The notes beneath the pieces are model-generated. The model searched no databases, was not told where the DNA came from, and worked only from the letters and a program-made list of their open reading frames with translations. The translations under genes were made by a program, and so were the position numbers. Below, in pieces: positions 1 to 8,090 of a DNA stretch of 12,553 bases; position 1 is the stretch's first letter, and each line of letters starts with the position of its first letter. Origin of the DNA: Xanthoparmelia taractica. Taxonomy: Eukaryota > Ascomycota > Lecanoromycetes > Lecanorales > Parmeliaceae. The stretch spans positions 1-12,553 of the forward strand of contig JANQBS010000590.1 of the NCBI GenBank assembly GCA_033085395.1, given 5' to 3'.

Positions 1-92
1 AATAGATTAAAAAGATATAATTTTTTTAAAAAAAGTTAAAAAAAAGTTAAAAACGACTATGTTCAACAGATATCACACCTTTCCGACCCGTA
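1..92. mobile_element. Right end of a hAT-like MITE copy, cut by the window start
   Basis: This stretch repeats 10784-10874 almost base for base. I see one missing A in an A-run and one T/C difference (position 73 against 10855). It ends in the 19-bp terminal repeat CACACCTTTCCGACCCGTA (74-92). The two copies stop matching just after this terminal repeat (one further G agrees by chance), which fixes it as an outer end of the element, with the interior lying to the left, outside the window. The target duplication would be the bases from 93 onward, but the partner copy is not in view. No coding capacity is visible. The family call rests on the complete copy at 10608-10874. Confidence 0.75.
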
Positions 93-888
93 GTTTTAAT
101 CTAGAAAAAATATCTTAATATTATTATAAATAGTTAGTTATTTAGTAAATACTATCTCGTTAGTAAGTTAAATTATATTATATATATCTCTTAATACTAT
201 TTTAATATATAATCGCGCTACTTTTATAATTTATCTAGAGTCTATATAGTCGAATCTATTAATAAGCGATTTTAATATAACTCTTAAACTCTATTAGTAG
301 AACGATAACTTTATAATTATATAACGTCTAAGTATAACTTCTCGTAAGTAAAAAGAGAAAAAGTTATATAATTAGAAATTATTTTAGAAGAAAAAAAGAA
401 ATTCTAAAGCTAGATATAATAATAAAAATAAAGAAAAGAAATATATATTATTAATTAATAGAAATAATAATAATAGAGAGATACTTCTAAAAAATAGTTA
501 TTTAATAAAGAATCTAGTCTCGTCTTATATATTAAAAAGACGTCGCTCTAGACGATAGTCTAATTAGTATTCTCTAATAGAAGTATAATTAATCGAGAAA
601 GATAATATTCTTATAATAAATATCGCTCTAAGATATTAAGCGAGATATAAACTAAACTCTATATAGCGCTTTTAGCGAAAAATATAAGAATAATTTAAAA
701 AGATCTCGAATATTATATAAACTAGCTTTTTAAATCTAGATACTATTAGCTTAAAGGAGAAACTAAAGTAGAAAATAATTATAAAGTATAAGAGAATAAG
801 TAAACTAAGACGATAGACGATTAGAATATAATAATTTAGATATATAAATAGAAGAAGAATACTAATAATGTAGCTAAAAGAGAGAAGC
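93..888 (+). pseudogene. Unidentified, RIP-saturated coding remnant (left half)
   Basis: I do not recognise a family. On the plus strand the frame with codons starting at 94, 97 and so on can be read from 94 to 888. It is broken only by TAA and TAG, the stops made when CAA or CAG loses its C, with no TGA. It shows Asn/Lys-rich stretches, a basic run of Arg residues near 530-550 and Gln-like stops in an otherwise hydrophilic, possibly coiled sequence. The plus strand here has no CpA at all and one TpG (869-870), so coding content has been largely erased and the reading is weak. From about 770 on, the next frame joins better to the part at 9773, so one indel or an intron is possible. It was split at a TA by the Fot1-like element at 891-9770. 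Confidence 0.35.
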
Positions 889-890
889 TA
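889..890. repeat. TA target duplication, left copy (Fot1-like element)
   Basis: TA immediately precedes the left inverted repeat at 891, and TA at 9771-9772 immediately follows the right one. TA duplication is standard for Tc1/mariner and pogo/Fot1 transposons. Confidence 0.8.
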
Positions 891-951
891 ATTGCGTCAC
901 GCACTTAGCTCGTTTCTTCGCTAAGTACTAGCCGACTACACGCAAATATCG
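891..951 (+). repeat. Left terminal inverted repeat of the Fot1-like element
   Basis: It begins ATTGCGTCACGCACTTAGCT and is the reverse complement of 9710-9770 with roughly ten mismatches, mostly transitions. It is visibly richer in G and C than the surrounding DNA. In pogo/Fot1 elements these repeats are the transposase binding sites. Confidence 0.9.
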
Positions 952-986
952 TTAATTTCTAAACACATCTATCTTTCAACTTATAT

Positions 987-1064
987 ATAGTTATCGAGAG
1001 TCGTATTCAAGAGACTATTAACGTCTTTAACACGCGCAATAACGCGAAAATAATTAACGTTACG
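987..1064 (+). pseudogene. Fot1-like transposase, N-terminal fragment
   Basis: This is the first part of a pogo/Fot1 transposase, ending where the Gypsy element inserted. The frame reads VIESRIQETINVFNTRNNAK and continues into INVTKEFNVSYYRLRSRL once the insertion is skipped, which looks like the start of the helix-turn-helix (psq/CENP-B type) DNA-binding domain of these transposases. The start is uncertain: ATA at 987-989 is a plausible former ATG, since G-to-A change is general here. The frame is the same one (codons starting at multiples of 3) as the fragment at 8091-9665, because the inserted 7026 bp is divisible by three. Confidence 0.82.
1060..1064. repeat. Target-site duplication TTACG, left copy
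   Basis: TTACG abuts the left LTR and recurs exactly at 8086-8090 after the right LTR. Five base pairs is the usual duplication length for Ty3/Gypsy integrase. Confidence 0.93.
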
Positions 1065-1218
1065 TGTCATGGGAAATAGGTCTTGGGATTGATGATTGAA
1101 AAGTCTGTAGAATTTTAAGGGCCGTAGGGCGGAGAAATCTATTGGGAAACTAATACACATTTGGCCTAGCTTCCCCGATCTTCTCCGATCTGCCTTTGGT
1201 ATTTAGAAAACCGTGACA
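1065..1218 (-). repeat. 3' LTR (left copy) of the Gypsy element
   Basis: It begins TGTCATGGG and ends CCGTGACA on the plus strand, giving the expected TG...CA ends within a TGTCA/TGACA inverted repeat. It has the same 154-bp length as 7932-8085 with no gaps. I count 15 differences, all transitions. It keeps more G and C than the interior. At 154 bp it is short for a Gypsy LTR, though short LTRs occur in fungal elements. Confidence 0.95.
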
Positions 1219-1490
1219 ACATCCCACAACAATAAGAAAAAATAAGCGATCTCGCTTGCTTACATATTTCTACTAAGAAAACTAGTAATAGTAAGATCAA
1301 ATTAACGGCTAAAAGCATATAGTGTAGAAGTAGTTAGAATACCACAATAACAATAATATAAATATCACAATTATTAATTGATATCTTTCTCTAATAATCA
1401 CACAAACGCTATCGAATAAAGAAGAATAATTCCCGGTTAGCAATACTCGTTAAGTTATTTAAATATAGCGATAAGATAAGTAGGTGTGAG
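1219..1490 (-). other. 3' untranslated part of the Gypsy element
   Basis: This is the interval between the gag-pol stop (TAA on the minus strand, 1491-1493) and the 3' LTR. I see no further open frame. The minus-strand bases touching the LTR include a short purine run (GTGGGATG) that could be the polypurine tract for plus-strand DNA priming, but it is too short to be certain. Confidence 0.5.
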
Positions 1491-1700
1491 TTAGATGGCA
1501 TTAGCAATAGCTATTGTATCCTTATACTGTCGTACTAAGTCGTCGAAGTTAATGAGATCTCTGGCGTTATATCATTGACTATATTTAGGCCCGTATCTCA
1601 ACCATCTGATGAGATACTATATGGCAAGGCCTCTATCTTTTCGAATAACTCGCTTATTAAGAATTCGCTCTACTTCCCAAAACTTGTACTTATTAATATT
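1491..1700 (-). other. Chromodomain at the C-terminus of Pol
   Basis: The frame reads WEVERILNKRVIRKDRGLAI, then after one Gln/Glu-like stop YLIRWLRYGPKYSQ and a short acidic-helix tail ending at the TAA (1491-1493). This matches the (Y/W)EVE-x-IL...YLVKW-x-GYGP layout of chromodomains at the end of fungal chromovirus integrases. In this group the domain is known to steer integration to chromatin marked by histone H3 methylation. The GYG turn is mutated to RYG, and the Trp usually just downstream is a stop. A role in targeting already repeat-rich chromatin would fit the nested setting, but that is inference. Confidence 0.88.
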
Positions 1701-1989
1701 CTCTTTTATATACACACTATCTAACTAATTAGAAATAAAACGACTATACGAATTAGAGTCAGGAGCAGGGGTAGACTTTAGTTAGACAATGCTGAAGACC
1801 GGATATATATTTCAATGCCCTGGGATAGCTAATTTGTAGACCTATTTACTAACTTTTTATAGTATTTCGAATGAATCAATATACTGCTAAGATAGCTTGG
1901 TAATAATAATAGCCGCAGTGATAATAGGGATAGAATAGTCTTTGTGTAGTCGTAAATAAGCTTAATCGCTCTTCTTAAGAAATATTAAT

Positions 1990-2800
1990 TAATGCTTTCT
2001 ATTATAGTAATATTTTTAATTTGCCTTAGCAAATAAGATGATATTAGCTATCTAAATGCGGGTAATAATAGGCTATAATAGAGATATAGTGACTTCTCTA
2101 AGCAGATCAAGTGGCCTATTAAGTTGAAATTCGTAAGTTAATTCGTTAAGAGTTTTGTTATTAATCGTAATTGAGATCGAGTTATTAAGTAGAGCTTGTA
2201 TTCGCGAGAGAACTGACGGCCAGAGAGCGAGATTCTATATAATATATAGGTAGAATCGTAATACTATCTCCGCTATTTGATTAGTTCTCTTGCTACTTTT
2301 ATTCGTCTAAGAATAATAAATAGTCGAATAAAGCAAGTTCACTTCGAGCTTCTTAAAGAGCTCCGACCAAAGCTTAGAAAGGAACTTTCTATTACGATCC
2401 GTGAGCAAAACCCTTGAAATTCCTCAATTTATAATATCAAGCCTATCGAGCAATGCAGTAGCCCATTAAATAGCGAAGTAATCCTTTTTATTAGGCACGA
2501 AAGTTACCTTCTTTATAAACTTATCTATTATAGAAAGAATAATATCGAACTCCTCTATTAATTGTGAGAGTATTAAAATAAAATTTAGAGTGAGTATATA
2601 AAATAGCACTGGCGGAGACTCGATCGGCTACAGGGAGTTATAAGAGCGATATCGTGGTATTTGGAGAATAAGGCATTTAGGGTAGAATCTGATATACTAC
2701 TGGAGATGTTTAACCAATCCATGAATATATCAGATATTCGAAATCTTCTTATAAGACTTCTCAAATCCTAAATAACCATCTTTATAAGCTATTTCAAGAA
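1990..2800 (-). other. Integrase domain remnant (HHCC, DD35E core, GPF/Y)
   Basis: The N-terminal zinc-binding module lies about 2800-2650 and keeps the CPKC-like pair as YPKC, with the first Cys and a His changed to Tyr. The catalytic core shows LTLNFI (first Asp now Asn, codon 2583-2585), LLTDRNRKFLSKLW (second Asp kept, codon 2397-2399) and SSKRTNQ (catalytic Glu now Lys, codon 2289-2291). The second and third positions are 36 codons apart, exactly the D-35-E spacing of retroviral-type integrases. Downstream, LNNSISITINNKTLNEL and NRPLDLL match the rest of the family core. Near 1880-1850 there is a degraded GPF/Y motif (QYIDSFEIL). The enzyme inserts element DNA into the genome; this copy cannot. 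Confidence 0.92.
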
Positions 2801-3109
2801 TTATTTTAATTATACTTTAAGGTATATAAAGGCGCTACACGCTAGTAAGCTTGCTAATATAAAAGAAAAGATTTTAATATTTCTATGCAGTGTCTTTTAT
2901 ATGTCTATCACGAACGAAAGAAAGATCAATAACGTTCTTATTAATATCCTTATTCTTAGCTATTAAAGTAGAGATTCTAACGTAGAATAAGTCTATCTTA
3001 TAGTTATCTTCGAGTTTTTCAAGGAACGTAGAACTTATCTCCACAAGTGTAGTAGTGAAGAGAGTATTCAGCTCATTATACTTATTAGAGAGAAGTGTAT
3101 TGTTACTAT

Positions 3110-3640
3110 TAGCACTTGCAAGCCTTGAAAGTGCATTTGAAACGATATGCTCTTTTCCGGGCTTATATCGAATATCAAGACGAAATTGCCTAAGAAATTA
3201 AAAAGCTCTAATAAGACGAACGTTTATTCTTATAATGAAATTCGTTGAAATAATATATAATTATTTCATAATATTCAGAATAATAGAATAATCTATTTAA
3301 ATAATAGTAGCATACCTCGAAGAGTTTATTAGGTGCCTTATTTTCTTAAGCACTTAGACGAAGCCTACTACTTTTAGTTCTATTAACTAGTAATTACGTT
3401 TAGCTTAAGTTAATCCTCGAGATAGAAATATAATTATTTAAATTGCAGTGCGGGAAGATTATTTATTTAAATTAGAATTGAGTTCTCCGCTAATATAAAA
3501 GACTTATACTTCGAAATTAAACTCTTTTAAAGTATTTAAATTCACTCAAATTAATTTATTGAGATCGTAATAAATTAGTATAGAGAATTGAGATAATGCT
3601 ACTTGTAGGCTATTAAAACTTGCTTATTCTAGCTTAATTA
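3110..3640 (-). other. RNase H domain remnant
   Basis: This region lies between reverse transcriptase and integrase in the same frame. Recognisable pieces are VNLNTLKEFNFEV (near 3510-3550, both first-strand Asp replaced by Asn and Gly by Asn or Glu), FLSRGLT then AKRNY, VLKKIRHLINSS (near 3350) and the closing KPGKEHIVSNALSRLAS (3113-3175), where the catalytic Asp before ALSRLAS is Asn. RNase H removes template RNA during reverse transcription. The loss of its metal-binding Asp residues makes it inactive. Confidence 0.88.
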
Positions 3641-3739
3641 ACAAAGATAATTTAAAGCGTGAAGAATAGATACAACGAGAATTGCCTTTCGACGGAGCTT
3701 CTTTTAAAAGCCTTATCTTAAGAGTCTATAGAGGTGTTA

Positions 3740-4560
3740 TAAGCTATGTATAGTAATAAACTAAGCTGCGAAGATAGCCTATTAGATCAAGATAATGCTT
3801 TAAATCTTCAAGAGTTACGAGGTAATTCAACTTAATAATCGCCTTAAGTTTATTATCTGCAATAGTTATTTTTAAAGAATTAATATATCGGCCAAGTAGA
3901 TTAATATTTAAATATCTTAAAAAGATCTTCTTAGAGACGATTGAAATATTATACTTAATTAGAAGTTGAAAAAGTCTTCTCAAGTAATAGATATGCTTAG
4001 AGAAGCTATTAGATTCAACAACAATATTATTAATGTAGATCTATGCGAAGTCTTTGAGAGCTCTTAGAATATAATCGATTCTCCTTTATACGTAGGCAAT
4101 TGAGTTCATATAGCTTATAATTGAAACGTTAAATGTTTCTTACCCGCGGTGAGTAACTACTGTAAATATATATCGAAAGTCGAGATATATAAGTCATTAA
4201 TAAAAGAATAATACTATATTTAGCACTATTAAATGCGTATAGTCAAGTAATTTTAAGATAATATCTAATTGAAGAGGTACGAGATAAACGTCTAACATAA
4301 TAAGATCGTTTAGGCCTCGAATATCAATTATTGCTCTACCTTTTCTTTTATCGTTTAATAAAGTTTTCTAAACAACGAAAACGAGATAGCTAAACGAAGT
4401 TAACTACTTAATATATTTCAGATGACCTTACTATTGAAGAGCATTAAAGGTTTTATTAACTACTATCTTATCTGTCAGCCCAAGAGAATAGATCTTCGCT
4501 CTCTTATTATTAGATAATCTTAACTATTAATTATCTCGTAGAGAAAGCTTTATTTATTTA
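3740..4560 (-). other. Reverse transcriptase domain remnant
   Basis: The motifs appear in order on the minus strand. GRAIIDIRGLND is near 4310-4350. LIVLNIVLFFY carries the first catalytic Asp as Asn (codon 4218-4220). FTVVTHRG is followed by ETFNVSII. YINNIVV at 4026-4037 is the YIDD box with both Asp replaced by Asn. The longest stop-free piece (3983-3744) holds the downstream palm and thumb: FQLLIKYNISI, INLLGRYINSL, LEDLKHYLDLIGYLRSL. These are hallmark Ty3/Gypsy motifs of ascomycete elements. All three metal-binding Asp are lost through GAT/GAC to AAT/AAC changes, so there is no polymerase activity. Confidence 0.94.
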
Positions 4561-4989
4561 TTCTATAACACTTTAATAAAATCTTTATTCTTTTATAGAG
4601 ACGAAAACTTATTAATTAGATTAGACAATTGCTATCTTTCTTCTTTATTTTTATAGATTATCACATTATTAGAAAGCTTTGATTTCGTTATTTATGTAGA
4701 GATATTAATTGAAATATGATTAATCAAAGACGAGAAATTATTAACTAAACTTATCGTTGTGATAGCGGCGAAAGTGACTACTTTCTTTACTTAATTCGAT
4801 AATATCGAGTGCTTTTCGAGCTTAGTTATGTCTGCCTTGATAAAGAAGACGTTTTCGTAATCGACTTCTCGCAGCGTTCTTAGATATAATTTCTTGGGAA
4901 TTTGCATAGCCTAATTAATCTCATTTTTAACTATCACACTAGCAATATTAATATTAATCATATATATATATATAATTAGATTATGCTAC

Positions 4990-5570
4990 TTTGTAGATTC
5001 GAAAATAAAGTCCCTATTAGATAGATTCTTAAGCGTAATTATAAATAGAATTTACTAAGCTCGAGAGACGATTATAAGTGCTTTCTATGCTCGAATTAAT
5101 CGTTTTGTGTACTAATCGGCATTATGAGTTGTGACCTTGATAATGATATTATAACTATTAATATATGCTTCGTTCTTGCTTATATTAAGTCTAATTTTCT
5201 TCGATTCCATAATATTATTTCTTATTAATAGATTTACCTTCAAATTATTAATTAAATGAATCTATCTCGAAATATAAGTAAGAGTCTTATTATTATTTCT
5301 TTTAAGATCTAGAAGATATATTAAAATAAGTATATATTTATCGATATTATGCATTACAGAATTAAGCCCTTTGACACGTAGATAAGATAATATCTTTTTA
5401 ATTTTCACATCAGATAGAAGAGATAAAAGTTATTACTTATTTACCAATATTATATTAATCCCTAAATTAGTATATTCTTTCTTATTCTTAGCTACGTTTA
5501 ATATAAATCGTAATAAAATATAAGCGTAATTCCAGCCACGAAAGCTAAAATCAATACTTAATTTAGCTCT
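4990..5570 (-). other. Retropepsin-like aspartic protease remnant
   Basis: The frame gives YAYILLRFILNVAKNKEY, then TNLGINIILVNK. The active-site triad, Asp-Ser/Thr-Gly in the family, is read as Asn-Leu-Gly (5460-5468). GAT to AAT and TCA to TTA, both RIP-type changes, would explain this. Downstream IHLINNLKVNLLIRNNIM corresponds to the flap and C-terminal hydrophobic-hydrophobic-I/LG region of Gypsy proteases, with the Gly changed to Arg. The protease would cut the polyprotein into Gag and the enzymes. Confidence 0.85.
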
Positions 5571-5654
5571 ATTCTTGAAGTCGGACTAAATAATTTTCAT
5601 GGCAAAAGCATCGATATTCGTTTGTGTATTTGCCGGCGATTTAATAGAAGATTA

Positions 5655-5720
5655 ATATTCGGCTCGTAAATGCTTGTACCATTTCGACTTAGAAGAGAAA
5701 GTCAAATCACAATTTCTATA
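5655..5720 (-). other. C2H2-like zinc finger between Gag and protease
   Basis: The frame reads TYYRNCDLTFSSKSKWYKHL followed by RAEY. Spacing fits C-x2-C-x4-F-x5-W/L-x2-H-x4-H/C. The first Cys is Tyr (codon 5718-5720, TGT to TAT), the second Cys is kept (5709-5711), the first His is kept (5670-5672) and the last ligand is Tyr (5655-5657, CAT to TAT). Most Gypsy elements use a CCHC knuckle here to bind RNA. A C2H2-type finger at this place is seen, to my knowledge, in some ascomycete Gypsy polyproteins. Its role is presumably nucleic-acid binding by Gag. Confidence 0.7.
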
Positions 5721-5739
5721 GTACGTTTAAATACTCACA

Positions 5740-6400
5740 AATCCAGCAAAAGAATCATTATGATATTAATTATTCAATTTATCAAAATTATGTTCTAACT
5801 ACTTCTAATAGTTATTAATTTTAGCATTCTATTAAAGCGTATTTTCTTTCGCTTGGCCAGGATTTTCTTACTTATTTTTAGTGATTACTTCTACTTAATA
5901 AGCAGTAGCCTTAGATCTAAAATTTTGCTAAAATTATTAACGATTTCCGAGATTATTTGGGCTTCCGAATTTTCGATTTGCTTAACCGAATTAATTCGTT
6001 TGTGATAGTCGATTCGTCAAATCTAACGTGTTTTGCTACCCTTTAGCTTACGCGAAAGACCTTTAATTCGTGTCTTGCTGTGGCCGTGAATCGTAGCGAG
6101 GATTTGATTGATAGTCGTACTGCTAAGGGCGGTAAGCATTTTAATCAAAGGAGTTAGAAGGTCGAAATAATTGCTGCTGACGATACGGCTACCCGTACTA
6201 CTATTGCTATTCAAATAACTAAGAAATAGGATTAAATTAATTCTACTGATCTTGACGAATTGAGAAAGCTAAATTTAAAAGGTCTTACTAAAATGTATTC
6301 CTTAGTGCATTTCGATAGATATTTTCACGTTAATTCTATTAATTTTATTGCTATTATTAAGACCTTTAAACGAAAGCCTAATATTAATGCTACCTGATAT
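5740..6400 (-). other. Gln-rich linker of Gag, now a cluster of stops
   Basis: I count about 29 in-frame TAA/TAG codons between roughly 5930 and 6400, mixed with surviving Gln codons (for example PYRQQQLFRPSNSF, YDYQSNPRYDSRPQQDTN). CAA and CAG each become a stop with one C-to-T change, so the cluster most simply marks a former Gln/Asn/Pro-rich low-complexity linker between the Gag capsid part and the zinc finger. The frame is unchanged on both sides. The same strand in another frame offers a 63-codon open stretch (6023-6214), which I take as a by-product. Confidence 0.75.
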
Positions 6401-7180
6401 ATAGCTTAAATTAGGCTACTTTCTTCATGTTAAGCATTTAAATAAAACTCGTAATTGTAGTAGCTAAATTTAGTGGGTCGACGAAGACTCGTAGCTCTAA
6501 TACGATTTCTTGATAGGCAAATATCAACTAATTTTAAATATCATTAATATTAGCTAACTTTATATATCTAATAACTACTTATATATAGCTAGTAGACTCT
6601 CGTCAAGAATAAGCATCTGCCAATATATATTTCTCTATAGTCAGATTGAAGAGTGTCACTCTCGATAATTCCTTGAATCTTGTAGAGAGAGCTCTATATT
6701 ATTCTTTCACTCCACTATCTTCTGCACGAAGACCTCTCCGCTCTAGATTTGATAGCTCTAAGATATATTAAGCAAGTGCAGAATCATGAAAACAAGTATT
6801 TACATTAATACGAACTATAGCTTCTCCTTTCACAGCTATCAAATCATGAATTCTCTCAACAAATAGAATCACACTACGGTAATACACGTCCTTTCCCACA
6901 ATCATAATCTCACTCTCTTCGTAAGATTTATTTAGAAAAGAATCGAAATAGCTCAATTCTATAGCATTCCATTTGCTATTAAAACTCAATGCTTCTACTA
7001 TAGCCAATTCGAATTCTTCTAATTCTTCTGGCGGGCCTTATTCTCCCCTAGATTCAGCAGATAAATATAAGTTATTAATGGCATTTGTGACGACGAAGTT
7101 AATAGTATTGTTAATTATATCTTGTAGCTGTTGAGCTATAAAATTAATAGTTATTTTAGATATAGTTTAACTTAACTATC
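6400..7180 (-). other. Gag capsid-like domain remnant
   Basis: The best-preserved part is 7007-6768: FNSKWNAIELSYFD, GKDVYYRSVILFVERIHDL, KGEAIVRINVNTCFHDSALA, continuing past one stop with LELSNLERRGLRAED, YRALSTRFKELSRVTL and LRVFVDPLNLATTITSFI. Upstream, FIAQQLQDIINNTINF then GPPEELEEFELAIVEA gives the start of the module. This W-x(4,5)-E-x-G/S-YFDP...VYYR-V-x-FVERI-DL pattern is that of Gag proteins of ascomycete Ty3/Gypsy elements, which build the virus-like particle. Most of it is readable, with Trp-to-stop changes at expected positions. Confidence 0.85.
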
Positions 7181-7436
7181 TACGATAAAAAGAGTTCGAA
7201 TTATTAATAGTAGTATTCGTAGCAGTTAATTCCTTACGGCTTTCTAATAAAGGCGGCGATAAAGAAGACGAATTATCTAATAAAGAATTACGAGTATTGT
7301 TAATAGAATTGTTATCAGCATTAGTAGAATTATTAGTAGAATTAGCGTTATTAATATTAGTAGAATTAATATTAGAATTATTGTTAGTTGATAACGAATT
7401 AGATATATTTATAGTAAAAAAAGAATTAAAGAGCAA
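7176..7436 (-). other. Asn/Ser/Thr-rich N-terminal part of Gag
   Basis: This is an open stretch of 86 codons in the gag-pol frame, ended by a TAG. It is dominated by Asn, Ser and Thr (NNNSNINSTNINNANSTNNS and similar), encoded by repeated AAT/ATT-type triplets that look like a decayed microsatellite. Part of the Asn may be former Asp (GAT to AAT). It then becomes more mixed (SPPLLESRKELTATNTT). The first codon of the open stretch is TTG, not ATG, so this is not a demonstrated start. Confidence 0.6.
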
Positions 7437-7439
7437 GTT

Positions 7440-7931
7440 TCTAAGAGACTAAGTGACTTTCTCAAGACGTCGAATAGATTTATAAAAAGTAGGTTTATTA
7501 ACGATCTAATCTAATGGCCAACGATCTTAAAATAAGAAATATATAGTTATTCGTGATGAACTAGTAGAATTAGAGGTAGTAAATAATTTAATAGATCTAA
7601 GAGTGTTGAACGTGAGATGCTTACAAATCTTCTTGATATCGTTAAATATTAAATTAGCGTATTTATGGCCAGTGGCAATGAACTTCTAAATATCAAATGC
7701 GAGGCTAAGTACTTATCTATTTACTAAAGTAGCTAGCGTTATAAGGCTAATTAATAAAAGAAGTAAAAATAAGGGGATTTTTGATAGGCAAAGAAGCTAA
7801 TAAGATCTTACTAATCTAATAGCTTACTTATTTAATAAATTCGATAACGATAAGTGAGGTATAATAATGAAGGACTTCTTCTAATCGATTCGATAGTTAG
7901 TTAATATCGAAATCAAGCGTTGCTATTATGT
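7440..7931 (-). other. 5' leader, or upstream extension of the gag frame
   Basis: This is the interval between the 5' LTR and the recognisable Gag. The gag frame can be followed upstream to about 7700 with few stops (KPTFYKSIRRLEKVT, KHLTFNTLRSIKLFTTSNST, KYANLIFNDIKKICKHL), so Gag may start further upstream than usual. No ATG decides it. Next to the LTR the minus strand reads ACATAATAGCAACGC, with no clear tRNA-complementary primer site. RIP could have changed a TGG start to TAG or TAA. I see no other gene here. Confidence 0.4.
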
Positions 7932-8085
7932 TATTATGAGAAATAGGTCTTGGGATTAATAATTAAAAAGTCTATAGAATTCTAAGGGCCGCAGGGCGGA
8001 GAAATCTGTTGGGAAACTAATACACATTTGGCCTAGCTTCCCCGATCTTCCCCGATCTGTCTTTGGCATCCAGAAAACCGTGACA
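7932..8085 (-). repeat. 5' LTR (right copy) of the Gypsy element
   Basis: It aligns without gaps to 1065-1218. Its outer end next to the target duplication is intact (TGACA). Its inner end reads TATTATGAG where the other LTR has TGTCATGGG, the expected G-to-A and C-to-T changes. Of the 15 differences, 8 have the A/T base here and 7 in the left copy, so both LTRs were mutated after insertion. As the 5' LTR in the minus orientation it would carry the promoter, which I cannot pick out. Confidence 0.95.
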
Positions 8086-8090
8086 TTACG
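8086..8090. repeat. Target-site duplication TTACG, right copy
   Basis: It directly follows the right LTR and is identical to 1060-1064. Only one copy is needed to restore the reading frame of the interrupted transposase. Confidence 0.93.

Larger units (their letters stand above)
1491..7436 (-). pseudogene. gag-pol polyprotein of a chromovirus, broken by RIP
   Basis: One frame (codons whose lowest plus-strand base is a multiple of 3) runs about 1980 codons. In order it carries Gag (about 7436-6400), Gln-rich linker (6400-5740), zinc finger (5720-5655), protease (5570-4990), reverse transcriptase (4560-3740), RNase H (3640-3110), integrase (2800-1990) and chromodomain (1700-1491). I followed every domain in this frame without needing an indel. 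In-frame stops are nearly all TAG or TAA where related polyproteins have Gln or Trp. Gag and Pol sharing one frame means no frameshift is needed for Pol expression. The C-terminus looks native: TAA at 1491-1493 follows a normal chromodomain tail. The start is unresolved, because the Gag frame begins without an ATG and may reach past 7436. Confidence 0.94.
1065..8085 (-). mobile_element. Complete Ty3/Gypsy chromovirus, RIP-inactivated
   Basis: This is a 7021-bp LTR retrotransposon with two 154-bp LTRs, a perfect 5-bp target duplication and one long gag-pol frame on the minus strand. The domain order is Gag, linker with zinc finger, protease, reverse transcriptase, RNase H, integrase, chromodomain. 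RNase H before integrase defines Ty3/Gypsy, and the C-terminal chromodomain defines the chromoviruses common in ascomycetes. Structure is complete with no deletion seen, but dozens of in-frame stops and substituted catalytic residues remove all enzymatic activity. It retains many more CpA/TpG sites than the DNA outside the Fot1-like element, consistent with being the youngest layer. No convincing tRNA primer-binding site remains next to the 5' LTR at 7931. A short purine-rich run (minus-strand GTGGGATG) sits next to the 3' LTR at 1218 and could be the polypurine tract. Confidence 0.95.

Noticed and set aside
3744..3983. Stand-alone reverse transcriptase gene
   Set aside because: This is only the longest stop-free piece of the RT domain. 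The same frame continues on both sides with clear RT and RNase H motifs.
6023..6214. 63-codon open frame on the minus strand as a gene
   Set aside because: It lies in the Gln-rich linker of gag-pol in a different phase. It is open only because the true frame collected the stops. No domain and no neighbour support.
6768..7007. Separate small gene
   Set aside because: It shares the frame of the surrounding gag-pol and matches the Gag core; the bounding stops are RIP-type. It is a fragment of one polyprotein.
7190..7430. Tandem TTA/ATT triplets as a CRISPR-like or regulatory repeat array
   Set aside because: The units are irregular, there are no spacers, and the triplets encode an Asn/Ser/Thr-rich segment in the gag frame.
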